A DNA stretch of 64,000 bases from Beta vulgaris subsp. vulgaris (GCF_026745355.1 NC_079202.1:48138787-48202786), one strand, 5' to 3'; positions 32,601 to 45,785 are shown, counted from the stretch's first letter. Notes: generated from the letters alone by a model not told the origin. Made by a program: numbers and translations.

Positions 32601-34881
32601 ATGGCTTCCAAATTAAATTTCACATTGTGTTTGCTCGGATTTTATTTGCTCATCATAGAAGTTAGTTGTCAGACTCAGAACCTAGCTCCTGGTGATACCA
32701 TTGTATTTGACATAACCACGAAAGGTGCAAAACCTGGTGCCGATGTCACACAGGTAAAACAAATTTATTCATTTCATTATTAATCAAAGATTACTTTATG
32801 TTTGACGAGTGTATAAAATGTAGGGTGAATTTTATACTTCCTCCAATTTATATTAAGTTTCTCATATGTTGTCTTCCTATAATTTGTGAGACTAGCTCTT
32901 CATCATTTACTTTAACAAAACTATAGTAAGTATTTAATGGACACCTATGTCACATATATTCAGGGAATTTTTATAAAATCCCACATGACATTTTCTTTCT
33001 CTTATACATTGGAGAAAATTTATGGTCAAAATTAAAAAAAATTGAATTTGAAATAAACAAATGAGAAGTTTAATATAGTATAGGATAGAGGGAAATATAA
33101 GTTGGGGATTATGTGGTGCCTTTTTTTATAAAATTATCAAGGTAAAGGTTTAAATTTATATAACTAATTCAAACTCTTGACGAAATCAATTTAGGATAAA
33201 TAATTTAGGAAGATTGGCTATTTGGCTTGGTTCTTTTCGGATAAAAAAAGATGAAAATCATGTGTCATATTTGTCGTTATAGTATTAAGTAAATGATGAG
33301 GTGCCATATTACGTCTTATTGCATGACATTGTCTCGATCATATTAAAATTTACTGGAATATAATATTTATAATAAAAAAAGAATTGAGCATTTGTTAATT
33401 GATTATTTTCAGGCTTTTTTGGACTCATGGACTGCAGCATGTGCATCAAAAAAACCTAGCAAGGTCTTAGTTCCTGCAGGAAATTATCTCCTAGGAGCCA
33501 TTACTCTTAAAGGTCCATGCCAGACACCAACTGTAATTGAAATCTTAGGGAACTTCAAGGCTCCTTCAGATGTGGCAGCTTTTAAGAAGGGCATTCATGG
33601 TTTAAGGTAGAAAATGTTGACAGTGTGATAATCATTGGTGGTAAAGGAGGAGGTGTTTTTGATGGCCAAGGACAAGCAGGATGGAAAAAAAACGAATGTT
33701 CTAAGAATGCTAACTGCGCCTTTGACCTTCCTTATGTAAGCCCTTCAGCTTTGAGCTTACTACTAATCATTTTCATTAGATGGGAGCATGTTACTTGTTA
33801 GGATACTAAGATTATAATGTATGTATGTACAAGATAAAACAACAATAACCTGATGATTTATGTTGTGATTTGCAGAACATAAGGTTCAATTTTGTGTCCA
33901 ACTCAAAAGTAAGTGGCTTAACTTCGCTAAACAGCAAGTCGTTTCACATTGTTCTCATGGGGTGTAAGCAACTAGAGTTGTCAGGCATGACTGTAACCGC
34001 CCCAGCAGACAGCCCTAACACGGATGGCATTCACATTGGACGTTCAGAAAACATTATCGTAAGAGGGTGGACAATAGGCACCGGAGATGATTGCGTGTCT
34101 TTTGGTGATGGGGCTAAGAACGTCCTTATAGAAGGAGTCACATGTGGGCCCGGTCATGGTCTCAGTGTTGGGAGCTTGGGTAAATACCCAAATGAAGAAC
34201 CAGTTTCAAATATTACTATCAGGAATTGTATCATCAAGAACGCTGACAATGGTGTCCGGGTTAAAACATGGCACAACTCTTATGAATCCACTGTCACTGG
34301 CTTATATTTTGAGGATATCACTCTTGAAAATGTCAGAAATCCTGTCATTGTTGATCAAGAATATTGCCCCTGGAATCATTGCAAAGCAAGGGTACTTAAA
34401 TAACACTAATTCTTCTGTCAAACTATCTATTTTTTGCATAAAAAATCAAAACTTAAGCAAAACACGTAAAGTCACCATGAATTACAAGAAACTGTAAATT
34501 TTTACTTTTCTGTGTGTAACTTATATATTATCCTTCTATTAAATAGTCTCACAGGATACAGTACTAGCTTATGTGTTTCACATATAGAAGTATATACTAA
34601 TATCCCAGATTTTATGTTTTCAACAGACACCATCGAAAGTTAAGATTTCTGACATCCGATTCAAGAATGTGAGGGGAAAATCAAGCACCAAGGAAGCAGT
34701 GAAACTGATTTGCAGCCAAGGTGTGCCATGCGATAAGGTAGAGCTAGCTGACATAGACATACAATACACTGGACCTGGTGGTCCTGCAGTATCAATGTGT
34801 AAATTTGTGAAGCCTCTTCTTACTGGAAAGCAGAGTCCACCTGCTTGTGATGCACCTGCTACCCCTATTATTGAATCTTGA
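32601..34881 (+). pseudogene. Exopolygalacturonase (GH28) copy 2, broken in exon 2
   Basis: Exons read as 32601-32753, 33413-33735, 33876-34391 and 34627-34881. Exon 1 encodes a signal peptide identical to that of copy 1. In exon 2 one base is missing at about 33590 relative to copy 1, giving a TAG at 33608-33610 after about 116 residues. Exon 3 is open and carries [32 protein letters not shown] and RVKTW, all the family's active-site motifs. Exon 4 is open to TGA at 34879-34881. Apart from the one base, the gene is complete. The exon 3 donor is GTACTT rather than the GTAACA of copy 1. It could be a sequencing-level error, since a single base decides the call. Confidence 0.8.
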
Positions 34882-36102
34882 GGTTCAGGCCTAGGATTTT
34901 TTAAGTACTAGTACTATTTTTTTTTTCTTAATTTTTCTTCGAGGTGTAATGCAGGGACAGAGAATATGTAAATAAGCGTTAATTTCCATCAAGGCAAGAA
35001 TAACTTGAGGAAAATTACCAACAAACATACATTCATATTTCATCCCCTGAAAAAGGAGCAATTCTGGCCATACAATGAGCTATTGTATTCCCACCCTTAT
35101 ACTACTTTTTACAGTTTCGTAGTTTTCAATCTTATACTTTAGTTTAGTTTAGCATGCACTCTCGAGTAATCTTTGTAATAAATATCCATTAATACAATAA
35201 AGGAAGAAGCAAGCATACGAGTTTTCGACAATTTTATCATGCTCCTCTTCTTAGCTTCTCTTACCTCTATATGGATTCACTCTTGTTCAAAAATTGTAAG
35301 AACGAAAGTTAAGAATTATATTATGTGGTGTAACAAAAGAAAATGATCACATTCACAGTATATTAATTAGAGAATATATATTGCTTCCATGCAAGTATAC
35401 AACGTTAATACCAAACAATTGACAAGCAGAGCACTAGAGCAGCAGCCCCAAACCACGAACGATCAAACAATGATTATTCCTTGTGTGCTGAGAATGCTTA
35501 ACCAACAACAGTCAGGGACTGAGGGTCTATTGTTGAAGAAGATTCAAACCCAAGACTTCTCGGACCTAAGATAAGAGTGTTGCCAAGTGACTAAGTAATA
35601 GTTGGTTTACCTAATATAAATTTGGATGCCCTTTACTTGCAGCTCCAATAATCTTTATACTCTCTAGGCACAAGCAAGAACTTTAAATACTATGTATAAA
35701 TTCAAAAGCAAAATATGACAAGTACAGAAGACTAATAAGTCTACGGAGCCAGTGAAGATAAAACTTGTCTATAAATAAGAGCATTTTCTGTTTATTAGCT
35801 GCTTTTTTTAACAGGGTGCTAAATAGAGCATTTTCTGGTTAATTATATTCTTGTTTTTTTCTCAGTTGGAATGCGCTGACATATACTCCTAATATTCTAA
35901 CTGTAGACAGCGAAAAGAACATGATTCAACTTACTACAACAAAGATATGAACATAAAACAATAGCTCATTGCAAGGTTTTCAAAGATTACTAATATTAGA
36001 TAAAGGGTGTTTTTATGCCTTGGAAAACAGTATATATAGACATAATCAGGAAGGACAAAGAATAAAATATATTACTAACAGATTATAGATCAAAGAGAAA
36101 AA
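34882..36102 (+). promoter_or_regulatory. Intergenic region and probable promoter of the intact exopolygalacturonase
   Basis: No coding region is seen. A TATA box (TATATATA) lies at 36031-36038, about 70 bases before the ATG. On the minus strand at about 35520-35605, a weak A box (TAGTCACTTGGCAACAC) and a B box (GGGTTTGAATC) suggest a tRNA-derived SINE fragment. The 61-codon ORF at 35389 overlaps that and is not called. Confidence 0.45.
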
Positions 36103-38450
36103 ATGGCACCCCAAACAATATTACCATTGTTCTTCATTCTATATCATTTGCTTATCATAGCCGTTGATGCTAAAGTCCCAGCCCTTCGGCATGGTGCGGT
36201 ACTTGACATAACTAGGCATGGAGCGAAGCCTAATGGTGATGCTACGCAGGTCAGTTAGCACATATAGTATACTCTTTTTTTTTTTTTGACACCGAGAAAA
36301 CATACAAGCAATAAAAATAAAGCCTAAAAAGACAAAAGGAAATGGAGAGGAGCGGCAACGCTTAGCCAAATCATGTGCTAAAGAGACATCATCCCTGTGG
36401 ACCTTGATGATCTGACACCAATCAAACTGGGTAGCAAGGGAGCGAATGACAGACATGATATGATGGATCGATATATCGCGCATTGTAGAAGATTGAAGAA
36501 GACTAGCTAGCATACCCAAATCCCTTTAAAATCATAGTCCTTTTTTTTATTTTTAAGAGTGAAATGACCTTTTTTTTTTTTCCCCTTTTCTTGATTTTAG
36601 GCTTTTTTGCATGCTTGGAAAGTGGCTTGTGCATCGACTACTCCTAGCAAAGTGTTGGTCCCTAGAGGATCATACATACTACACGCGATTAAGCTTCAAG
36701 GTCCATGCAAGTCGAGAGTTACTATAGAAATTTTAGGGAACTTTAAGGCTCCTGCAGATCCAGCTCAATTCAAGGGTGAAGATACATGGGTTAAGATCGA
36801 GCGTATTGATGGTTTGACAATCACAGCTCCTAAAGGAGCAGGTGTTTTTGATGGTGCAGGACAAATCGCCTGGAAACAGAACGATTGCTCTAAAACTGGC
36901 AAATGCAATAGCCTTCCTTATGTAAGCTTCCTTAGATTTCACACTAACCATAATGTAGGCAGGGCAATGGGCCACCGGGCTCCATAGGCATGGCACACAA
37001 GCCTTGTGGCAAGCTGGTAAGTTCAAGGCGCCGGTCAAAGCATGACACGACCTACATGTTGGGTCTTGTCGTACACCTAAGTAAATTAGTGTGCAGAAAT
37101 TCATATGGTCCACCCGTATCAGAAAATCCTATCCAAGCACAGCTTATGCCTCATGATCTAGGACACACAAAACTATGCTGCGCCACAACCGTGCTTGGCT
37201 GTGCCATGCCTTGTGCCATCCTGACAGAAAGAAGATTAGATCCGATCATCAGATGGTCTGATGGTCATTTATCTTTCTTTAATATGATTTTATTTCCTGT
37301 ATTGCAGAATTTTAGGTTCAACTTCTTGACGAATTCAGTGATAAATGGCATAACTTCGCTCAACAGCAAGTTGTTCCACATGGCAATCTTGGGGTGCAAG
37401 CAGCTAAGAATACATGACATTACTGTGACTGCCCCAGCAGATAGTCTAAACACTGATGGCATTCACATAGGACGTTCAGATGGAGTAAATATAACTGCTG
37501 CACATATTGGAACAGGAGATGACTGTGTTTCCATTGGTGATGGTGCTAAAAACGTCCATATCGAGCAAATCACCTGTGGACCCGGCCATGGTATCAGTGT
37601 TGGAAGTTTAGGTAGGTACCCTAACGAGGAACCGGTACAGGGTATCACCGTGAAAGGATGCACCATCAAGAACACACACAACGGTGTTAGGGTTAAAACA
37701 TGGCACAACTCATATGAAGGAGTTGTCACCGGTTTGCATTTTGAGGATATTATTGTTGAAAATGTTCTGAATCCCATCATTGTTGACCAAGAATATTGCC
37801 CCTATAATCACTGCAAACAAAAGGTAAGACTTATCTTGCTACTTGCTGTTATCAACCGACTCCTAATTTCGGCTTTAATCTCGTCACCTTTATTCAACTA
37901 ATTTAAGGGAAAATAATTTCAATTAAGTTCAAGGCTAATAAATTAGAAAATGTTGTTCAAGGTCAATAAGTTCAGATAAGTTATGGCCAACGAGTGGACC
38001 ATAAGTTCAATTCAGATTTCAGATTAGTAAGTTTTACGGCTAGTCAGATTAATAAACTCTAAGGCTAGTAAGTTTGAATAAGTTAAATTTATGGCTGAAT
38101 TCATACAAGTGAAATTCAGATGAAGACAGCTCACCCTTCATCAATAAAATCTTTATATACGTTAATTCAACCACGCCTTAATAAATTGGTTGCAGACGCC
38201 ATCCAAAGTGAAGCTTAGCGACATTAAATTCCAGAATGTGAGGGGCACGTCGAGCAGCAAAGAAGCAGTGAAGGTGGTTTGTAGTAGTGGTGTGCCATGT
38301 GAGAAGGTACAGCTCGTTAACATCGACTTGAAATACACCGGCAAAGATGGTCCTGCAGTCTCTATGTGTAAAAATGTCAAGCCTATCATAATAGGAAAAC
38401 AGAACCCACCTGCTTGCAATGCACCTCCTACCTCCAATAAAGACTTCTGA
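36103..38450 (+). CDS. Exopolygalacturonase (glycosyl hydrolase family 28), intact
   Basis: This predicted secreted enzyme hydrolyses galacturonic acid linkages in pectin of the cell wall. Exons are 36103-36249, 36601-36921, 37308-37823 and 38196-38450, all with GT/AG borders and phase-consistent. They give 412 residues, ending KDF-TGA. Residues 1-23 form a signal peptide ([20 protein letters not shown]). The GH28 signatures are all present: [32 protein letters not shown] and RVKTW. The Pro usual before NTDG is Leu here (DSLNTDG). The C-terminal exon has Cys pairs typical of pollen exopolygalacturonases, the closest class by overall resemblance. It shares all intron positions with the two pseudogenes. 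Intron 1 holds a LINE fragment, and intron 2 is about 250 bases longer than in the other copies. Exo versus endo mode is inferred, not shown. Confidence 0.92.
36275..36525 (-). mobile_element. 5'-truncated LINE fragment in intron 1 of the intact exopolygalacturonase
   Basis: Read on the minus strand, it encodes [15 protein letters not shown], then [19 protein letters not shown], the end of the RNase H-like domain found at the C-terminus of plant LINE polymerases. It then runs through a short 3' UTR into a poly(A) tail, seen as a T-run at 36275-36287. The left end of the LINE is missing, as usual for these elements. No clean target duplication was identified. Confidence 0.75.
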
Positions 38451-39200
38451 ACACTTGTGAGTTATAAGCATTGTACAATATGTTTATATAATCACTAATA
38501 ATCTCGAAATAATAAGAGATACGAGTTTGATTTGTTGTACTTTATGTACCATTTATCACATGTATATAAAAGGTGGCAAATTTGTAATGTCTCGGTCTTG
38601 ACAATGCAATGCAAAGAGTTCGAAAAACTACGAAAGAGTTGCTGAAAATATAATGAAAGTTGGAAACCCGAGTGTATTCCTTGAGTTGTATAGTGGTAGT
38701 ACAATAATTCTTTGGAGACTCCTCTCTTATTTTTCATATCTCTTAAGAATCTACCTTATTTTGTACGATTGCAAGCACAATAACAGTACAACAATTTATC
38801 GGAGAGTGCATTAGATGCAGAATTGGAGAAATGCAATGACTTGGCATTTTAGAAGTCACAATCTTGTTTGGATGGTGCATTAATATATTAAGCCCTTCTT
38901 ACATAATGTTTAACTAGTCACAATGAAGTGCATGCTTGTGTACGAAAACGAGTACTAACTGTCAAAGAATGGCCAATCAGATTACATCTTCAGAAAGATA
39001 GGGGGGAGAAAACAGTAATATTTGCGAGTTTACACGGACAGATGAAAAAGTCCAGAATCATTCCAAGGATCTAATTTTAACAAGAACTTACGGAAAGCTT
39101 GTTGGTGATTTTCTTCACTTTTGACGCCCTCTCTCCCCTTAGTGAGTTACTTAGACCAGTAAATCATCTTGTAGTTTCTCTTCTTCTAGGTGCGTTGTTA
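38451..39200. other. Intergenic region between convergent genes
   Basis: This stretch holds the 3' flanks of the polygalacturonase (plus) and TL29 (minus). It is AT-rich with no recognisable domain. The ORF at 38495-38737 has no support. Confidence 0.5.
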
Positions 39201-41164
39201 TTATAGCTTCAGTTTGCTCAATTCAATCCTTTTCACAGGATATGTATATGCTTCATAATAAATTTGTTGTCCCAAGCCGCTTAACTTTGTAAGAGTAGTT
39301 ATCAGGTCAACCTAATAAAAGAGCAAAAAGAAGCAGCATTCATACGAAACCCAGACAAACTAGTTTGAAGGTCACAAAGGGGGGGGGGGGGGAGGGGGGA
39401 CGGAAGATGAGGAGGAAAAGAATAACCTGCCAAAATAATAAACTATTGGATTTGGTTGTATTATAAACCCCTCATAGTCAGAAGATCTAATTCATTTTCA
39501 GTAGATAACTAAAATGGATTTCACTCACCTCATAGTCAGTCTGAGAAACTGTTTCTCGACTACGCTGGTATTTCAGAACCCATGGAGCAACTTCCGGATC
39601 TTGAGCCAATAAGTCCTCAGTTGCTTTTTGATCAGGACCAAGAAACGCAGACATAACAGCCAGCTGATGAGCAGAGCAAGGTACACAGAAGAAAGGTCAG
39701 GTGACATATCTCCCTCAGTTGTGTTACCACTTTGATAGCGAAAGTAGTTTGTCTAATAGTTACTCATCAACACTAACATTTATTAGAAACATGATAAAAA
39801 AGATAACAGGTCAATTATGGTGCAAAGGCCCCTTCATTTTGCAAGCTACGTACAAACTCGGGTTGTGCAACACAAATACAATCTTAAATTAAATAACAAG
39901 TGACAGCAATAATAGTATTATCTTCTGTTAATGTGCAAACACCTTAACCAAAAGAGTAACCTATTTCATCTAGTAGATGCATATTCCATGAACCATGTCA
40001 TCAGAAACAAAAGGTTTTCCTAAACCCTGGAAGATAATTCAACCAAAGGAAAACTACTTGCATGACAGCAATATTTAGTGCTCAAGTCTCAAACCACATC
40101 GCACAAAAAAGAGATTCGTATACAAGAAATTGCAAAAGTTAAGGGTCAGTGGGAGATTGCATGGCAGTATGGCACCACTAAAGTAAATTTGCAACTACAG
40201 ATAATTAAAGAGGAAATTCTAAACATCAACTACCCCAACACCTGGTGAAATGCTTAAGACCTTTGAAGGATGAAAATAAAGCATTAAGAACAGAAAATTA
40301 TAGGTACCTGGCGAGGGCCAAATCCCACAGCTTTATATTTATCCTTCATTTCCTGGACACTTGCTTTATCCCATTGGGGAACTCTACCTTCTGGATCTGG
40401 TTCTTGAGCATCTGTCCTCCCAAATTGTCTATCAAACAGGCCCCACTATTCCCGATCAATGTGAACATTACATGCAAAAGCAAGTGATAACTCATCATCA
40501 CATGGAAATCTTCTTCAAACATCCAGAAAGAACCCTGTCTGTAGAAATTGTCCAGAGTGTCGGAAAATATAGGTACACACCTGTCCAGAAGAACCATATG
40601 CTGAATATAATAGACCACCCTTCTCTTCATTCCCACCACATTTGCGGATAGCAGAAGCCAGGAAAGTGTTCTTTACAGCTGATTGTGCTGCATCGATGAA
40701 GAAAACGTGCTCAAGGTTACATTTTATGACTTCCAAGTAAATTATATTTGTACTCCCATGGGGTATGATTTATGACTAATGCACTTGTTCATTCTAACTC
40801 CACATTACACCTTGCACCCAAAAGGCCAAAACTGCATATGTAATCATTTATATCTTATAGTATACTGACTAATTGTTCCCTCTGTCCAACACATTCTCCT
40901 CAAAATTAGAGCCATGTTGAAGGGCAACAAATAAGGGATAAAAAGATTGGCATTTTTGGCAAGGGGCATGAAGTGTGCAAAGTGATTCATTCTTAAGCAT
41001 TAGATTCCCTACGGACTTATATAGAGTTTCCTACAAAATCCTTCAGCCTAAATAGTATAAATAAGACTTATATGCAAAGAAATGAAAGAAGATACGAAGG
41101 GACCTTCAGCTCTACCAAAACAACTGCGAAAAACACGCACTACAAGGAAGCCAACTTAATCCAT

Positions 41165-41208
<44 letters not shown>

Positions 41209-44200
41209 CAAATCCCCCCTCCTCAGAAAAAAGAAAAAAAAAATAAAAAATAAAAAAAGAGGGAGGAGAAACATATATGTTATCTATTTAAGATAAATAC
41301 AGAACGGTCCACAGTATGTTGCCATAACTGCCAGAAGACCAATTGACCAAACACACCCCAGATTCAAGGATGCACATTCATCAAAGTGAAGATTCTTATT
41401 GCAAAAACATCAAATACTAAATAGGAATATAGTAGTTACAACTACATTTCTTACCTGCAAGTTGGATGAGGTCAGCATAAGCGATTGGTCCACCCTTGGA
41501 GTATGAATCAATTTCTTTTTTTGCTTCCTCCACTAGATTCAAAGCAGCAGACAGCCCTTTGTTTTCAGGTCTGCTTATTTCTGAGCTTCAAGCAAGAAGT
41601 TGAAAACAAAAGTCTCATAAAATGTGGGAAAACAGACTACTTCAGCACCATAGCTTTTGATGCATTAATCTATATCAAGCTTCTGAGACTGGCACGTGAT
41701 TATCCAGATATTTTAAAAAACTGGTAATATTTTCAGCCTCTAGACAACTAACACCATTCAACTGAGATAATAACATTAATTTTGCCAGTATACCTGAATC
41801 GTATTGAACCATTTGGACCTCCAGATTTTGTGGCCTACAAAGTTTTTTCTCAATTATCTATTACTTTTCTACAATGAAAGAAAAAATATGCATATATTAT
41901 AAAGCCACATAACATAAACATTAACCTCACCTTGTCGTAAGTCATCGCATCATTTAAGGCTAGAGTTAGAATTGACGGAATGAGGTCTGGATTTTTCTGA
42001 ATGATGAACACGCAGGATGTGTTAGTCTAAACTCTAACATAGACATAAAATCCATTGAAACAACCTATTTGATAAAGAGGTTTATTTTACATCATAAACA
42101 AAACGCATCACTATGTGCTCACCTTTATAGCTGTATAAAGTGTCCCTTTTATATCAGCTGCAACATAAGAAATAAGGACATTCAGCTCAGTAGACTATGA
42201 AAAATAAAAATTATTATGCATCCAAAATACTTACAGAGAAACTCAGAGCGCTGCCTTCTCTGAACCAAATCAGCAGCGTATGCATCCCCAGAAAAGGTTC
42301 CTGAACTTGCCATTAGTTCCTGAAGGCATTAAGGCTGGCAGAAAATCATCATCAAATTATAAAGAAGATATATTATTCATACACATTAATGTGGACTAAT
42401 AAATATAAAGATGGTACTACTCAAAAAGATTGACAAGCATGTTCCATCAGCATATCACTAGGACCTGAACATATAACATTAGATATTTAACAGTCTAAAA
42501 CCTAAAACAGCAATATTTTGTCATCTGCGTGCCCATTAGCAACAAGATCAAATAAAATTTGTAATTTAACACCATTACTAAAGAAATTGGACAAACAAGT
42601 AGGTTTTTTTTTAGGGGAACAAACAAGTAGGTTTTAGATAATAGCTATTCTTATATTTTAATTCAACTGTTTCCGCTTATTTATTGTAAGTAGCAACAGT
42701 TGTGTTCCATATACGAGAGTGTTTGGTTGGGAGGAAAAAATTCCTAGAAAAGTTGTTTCAGCAATATCCTTTGTTTGGTTTGTAAAGGGTGGAAAATAGT
42801 TTACCCAATAACAAAAAACATTACTTTTAAGGAAGGAATGCCACATTTTCCTCCCTATTTCTTAACTTCCTCTTTCTTCTCCCTCCATCCTCTCCCCTTT
42901 GTCTTCATTATTCATTTCCTTCAACTTTTTTGTTGAAACCAAACAAAGGAAAAATAATTTACAGGTTATGTTTTCTCTTTAAAAAATGGTTTTCATGCAA
43001 AACCATATTCCATTAAGGCCTGTGGTCTTCAACTTATTTTAACCTATCTCAGAATATACAAGCTCTAATGAATTCAAACAAGTTCTAACACCTTAAGAAA
43101 TGACCTTCAATAAGTTCTAATACCTTATAAATAAACTCAAGAGAAGTTCAAATAAGTTCTAAAAGTTCCCATAAATTATGATAAGTCAAAATAAATTGAA
43201 TAGAATGCACCCTAAAATGTTTATAATCCAACCAAACAAGCCCTCGAGGACCTAGCAAAACAGCGTCTCTAGTCTCTAGTATCCTATCCTAAGCAAGAGT
43301 CTCTGTAGAAGCACTGGGGTAATGTTAATGTTGATGTTAGGTATCAGAGGTTAACCACCTCAAGATGCCACTTTTCAAACAACATTCGCGACTCATTTAT
43401 TGATAAGTGAACATTATAATTCAAGGCTAAAGTTCAATCGAGAAGTGAATTTGAGATTTGGCAACTAAAAGATCCAACAATGATAATCATTGATCAATAT
43501 TGCTCCATTTTATGACAAACCACCAACACGCTATGATATCTATGTCCGTTTTCTCATTAAATAAATGTCCCACTGATGTCCACCGATCACGTAAGCCCGG
43601 CCTTCACAATACCCAACCTCAACAAACAAACACATACACTTTGCTTTGTACAGTAAGCATTTAGCTTCAGGATGAACCAAAATCATGTCTTTAGGGTGGC
43701 AAAAAGCCAAATTACAAGTGAATTTTTAAGAACATAGCAATTGCATATAGATTACAGAAGGCCAAAATTAAGAGAGAAAACAACAAATTGCAGCAAAATT
43801 TGAGCATAATTATACACAATTGACAAGCAGCTAATACTGAAATAAGAATAAACGAGAAGTAACAGAAAGACGAAAGAAGAGTTTGCTCACCACTCCAGCT
43901 GACAATGCGATGCACTTGAGGAAGTCCCTTCGTTGAAATCGATCCTCATCAATGTCCAATTTATTACTACTACAACGAATTGTAACCTGAAATTGCGCTG
44001 AAATCATTAGGTTATCGAACATTATTGAGTTACTTGAGTAAATGAAAACGATGAAACGCCATTAATGCATGAAATTGAACATCGAGAAAAGAAGGATATG
44101 AGAATCATACATGAAGAGGAGAATATCTTGGAGTAGTAGTAGTAATGGAGGGAGATGAGAGAGAAACGGCTGTAAGAGAAGGGAGAGTAGAGAGGAGAGA

Positions 44201-44212
44201 GAGTGACGCCAT
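39201..44212 (-). CDS. TL29: Thylakoid lumenal 29-kDa protein (ascorbate peroxidase-like)
   Basis: Also called APX4. Eleven exons on the minus strand: 44212-44111, 43986-43891, 42319-42235, 42157-42123, 41996-41931, 41834-41794, 41585-41455, 40687-40581, 40445-40308, 39663-39529 and 39311-39201. The phase is consistent and they encode 348 residues. Residues 1-50 are a Ser/Thr-rich chloroplast transit region. QRRDFLK (52-58) is a twin-arginine motif, followed by a hydrophobic core and an AYA-A cleavage site near residue 81. The mature protein would be about 267 residues, fitting 29 kDa. The body is peroxidase-like (NDAMTYDKATKSGGPNGSIR, GGPIAYADLIQLA, AIRKCGGNEEKGG). Asn stands where ascorbate peroxidases have the distal His (LNDA versus HDA), and no proximal heme His is evident. 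This agrees with reports that TL29 lacks peroxidase activity. It is associated with photosystem II regions of the thylakoid. The gene appears intact. Confidence 0.95.
39379..39399 (+). repeat. G-run in the last intron of TL29
   Basis: Fourteen consecutive G, then A, then six G, on the plus strand (a C-run in the TL29 transcript). It could form a quadruplex on the non-transcribed complement, but is otherwise a simple repeat. Confidence 0.85.
41166..41206 (+). repeat. (CA)n microsatellite in a TL29 intron
   Basis: About 20 uninterrupted CA units in the intron between exons 7 and 8, followed by an A-rich tract to 41270. It is likely length-polymorphic. Confidence 0.95.
43013..43218. mobile_element. 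Small MITE-like element in TL29 intron 2
   Basis: The left side is TTCAACTTATTTTAACCTAT and the right side, AAAATAAATTGAATAGAATG, is its approximate reverse complement. The body repeats AAGTTCTAA-like words. It resembles the MITE at 20264-20683 at both ends but has no satellite expansion. The preceding part of the intron (42700-43010) also has GTTTGGTT-type borders and may be another small element. Confidence 0.5.
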
Positions 44213-44760
44213 AGTTTCTTGTTAGTGTTGAGGAGAGAGAAACTGAAAATGGAGCCAAAAAATGGGTTGGAGGTAGAAAGGAGAAAGATTTGGATGTGGG
44301 GTCATGTTTTATGATATCTGTGGAGACTGGAAAGCGGGAGTGGGTTTCATTGGATATCAATATATCGTCATATCATGTGTTATCCTATACTTCCTCGGTA
44401 GAAATAGTTGCACCGTTTCATATTTTCACGCTTGTCGATATACGGTTTCAAACGTTAATATCTTCAATTATCAATAATTAAAAACTATTAAAAGTTAATA
44501 TTAAAAAAATATTCATTGAGACGAGTTTAACAAGATCTCATATGACTATGTTTTTCCTAAAATATAAATCACCAAAGATAATAAAAGTGTAAGATGTGAA
44601 TAGTAAACACTATGCAAATTGTGCAATTACTTTTAAAAGGAGTAAGTATATTGCCACTCAAGACTCAATAGCTTATTCATGGGTCCGTTTGGTTTGATGG
44701 AGAGGTGGAAAATGCAAATGAATATTAGTTTGTCTTTATTTAGGGTTTGATAGAGAACTA
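44213..44760. other. TL29 upstream region
   Basis: This is the 5' flank of TL29 on the minus strand; the first 80 bases are purine-rich and probably 5' UTR. No distinct TATA box was chosen. No other gene is seen before the Stowaway element. Confidence 0.45.
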
Positions 44761-45128
44761 CTCCCTCCGTCCTATAATATAGTGCTCACTTCTCATTTTT
44801 CACAAGAATTAAGGAAAATGGAAGGAGTTTTAGGATTTCACAAAAATATATATTTAAGTAAAAATGTTTATTGGGTAATTTTGTCTTGGAACTAGTTTTT
44901 TTCTTCTTTTTCCTTTAAAATTAAATTAAACGGCAATAAATATTTCTTGGAATTGTGTAAAACAATAAATAAGGGCACATGTTTTAAAAGAAAGTAGGGG
45001 TATTTTGGAAAGTTTTATGTAGAAATGAAGGGTCATTTAGTCCAAACAAATTGATAAAAAAGAAATAGGCACAATATTTTGGGACACCTAAAGAGGAATG
45101 CAAGCACTATATTATGGGACGGATGGAG
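44761..45128. mobile_element. Stowaway MITE (Tc1/mariner type), 368 bp
   Basis: The left end CTCCCTCCGTCCTATAATAT pairs with the right end ATATTATGGGACGGATGGAG. The element is flanked by the TA duplication at 44759-44760 and 45129-45130. CTCCCTCCGTCC is the canonical Stowaway terminus. It has no coding capacity and lies upstream of TL29. Confidence 0.95.
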
Positions 45129-45785
45129 TATTACGTTAACAAGAGCGAAATGAAATGTTTATAATGAGAGAGTAGATGAAAATGGTATTCTTTCAAATTT
45201 TGCAAAAAAATGTTTACAAAGGGATACAAAATTCTTTTCTACCATAGTTGACCTTTTTATATCCTTTAAACTAAGAGCACCAATAATGGAGAGGATTTCA
45301 TCTCCTTTTAGCTCTCTCTCTCTCCTCTAAAAGGAGCTCCTCTCCATTGTAAACCAAAACAAGAGGATCCTCTTAGCAAGAGGATGGAAGGAAATCCTCT
45401 TTCTGTAGAGGAAATGGTGTCTCGGCCGGCGTGTAGAAGAGGAGGATGAAACGCAACTCCTTCCACATTGTTTTGCTGCGTTTTGACGAAAATTGTTGAG
45501 TTTCTTTTCTTTCTTTTTTTTTTTTTTGCAATGAACCCATTTGATAGTTGTTTAAGTTTTGGTTGGATATTGTATTTCTCAAACAGTCGCTAATTTTAAC
45601 AACGGCTACAAAAATAATTTAGGTTCAAAATTTTATATAATAAAATATACTATTGGACATGCTTTATTTTTCTCTATAAATAAAGTCCTACCATAGTTTG
45701 ACACACTTATATTTTACCACATTTCTCTCTTTCTTTATATACTCTATAATAATCAATTCATTCCTTCTTTAAAAGTTCGATAATT

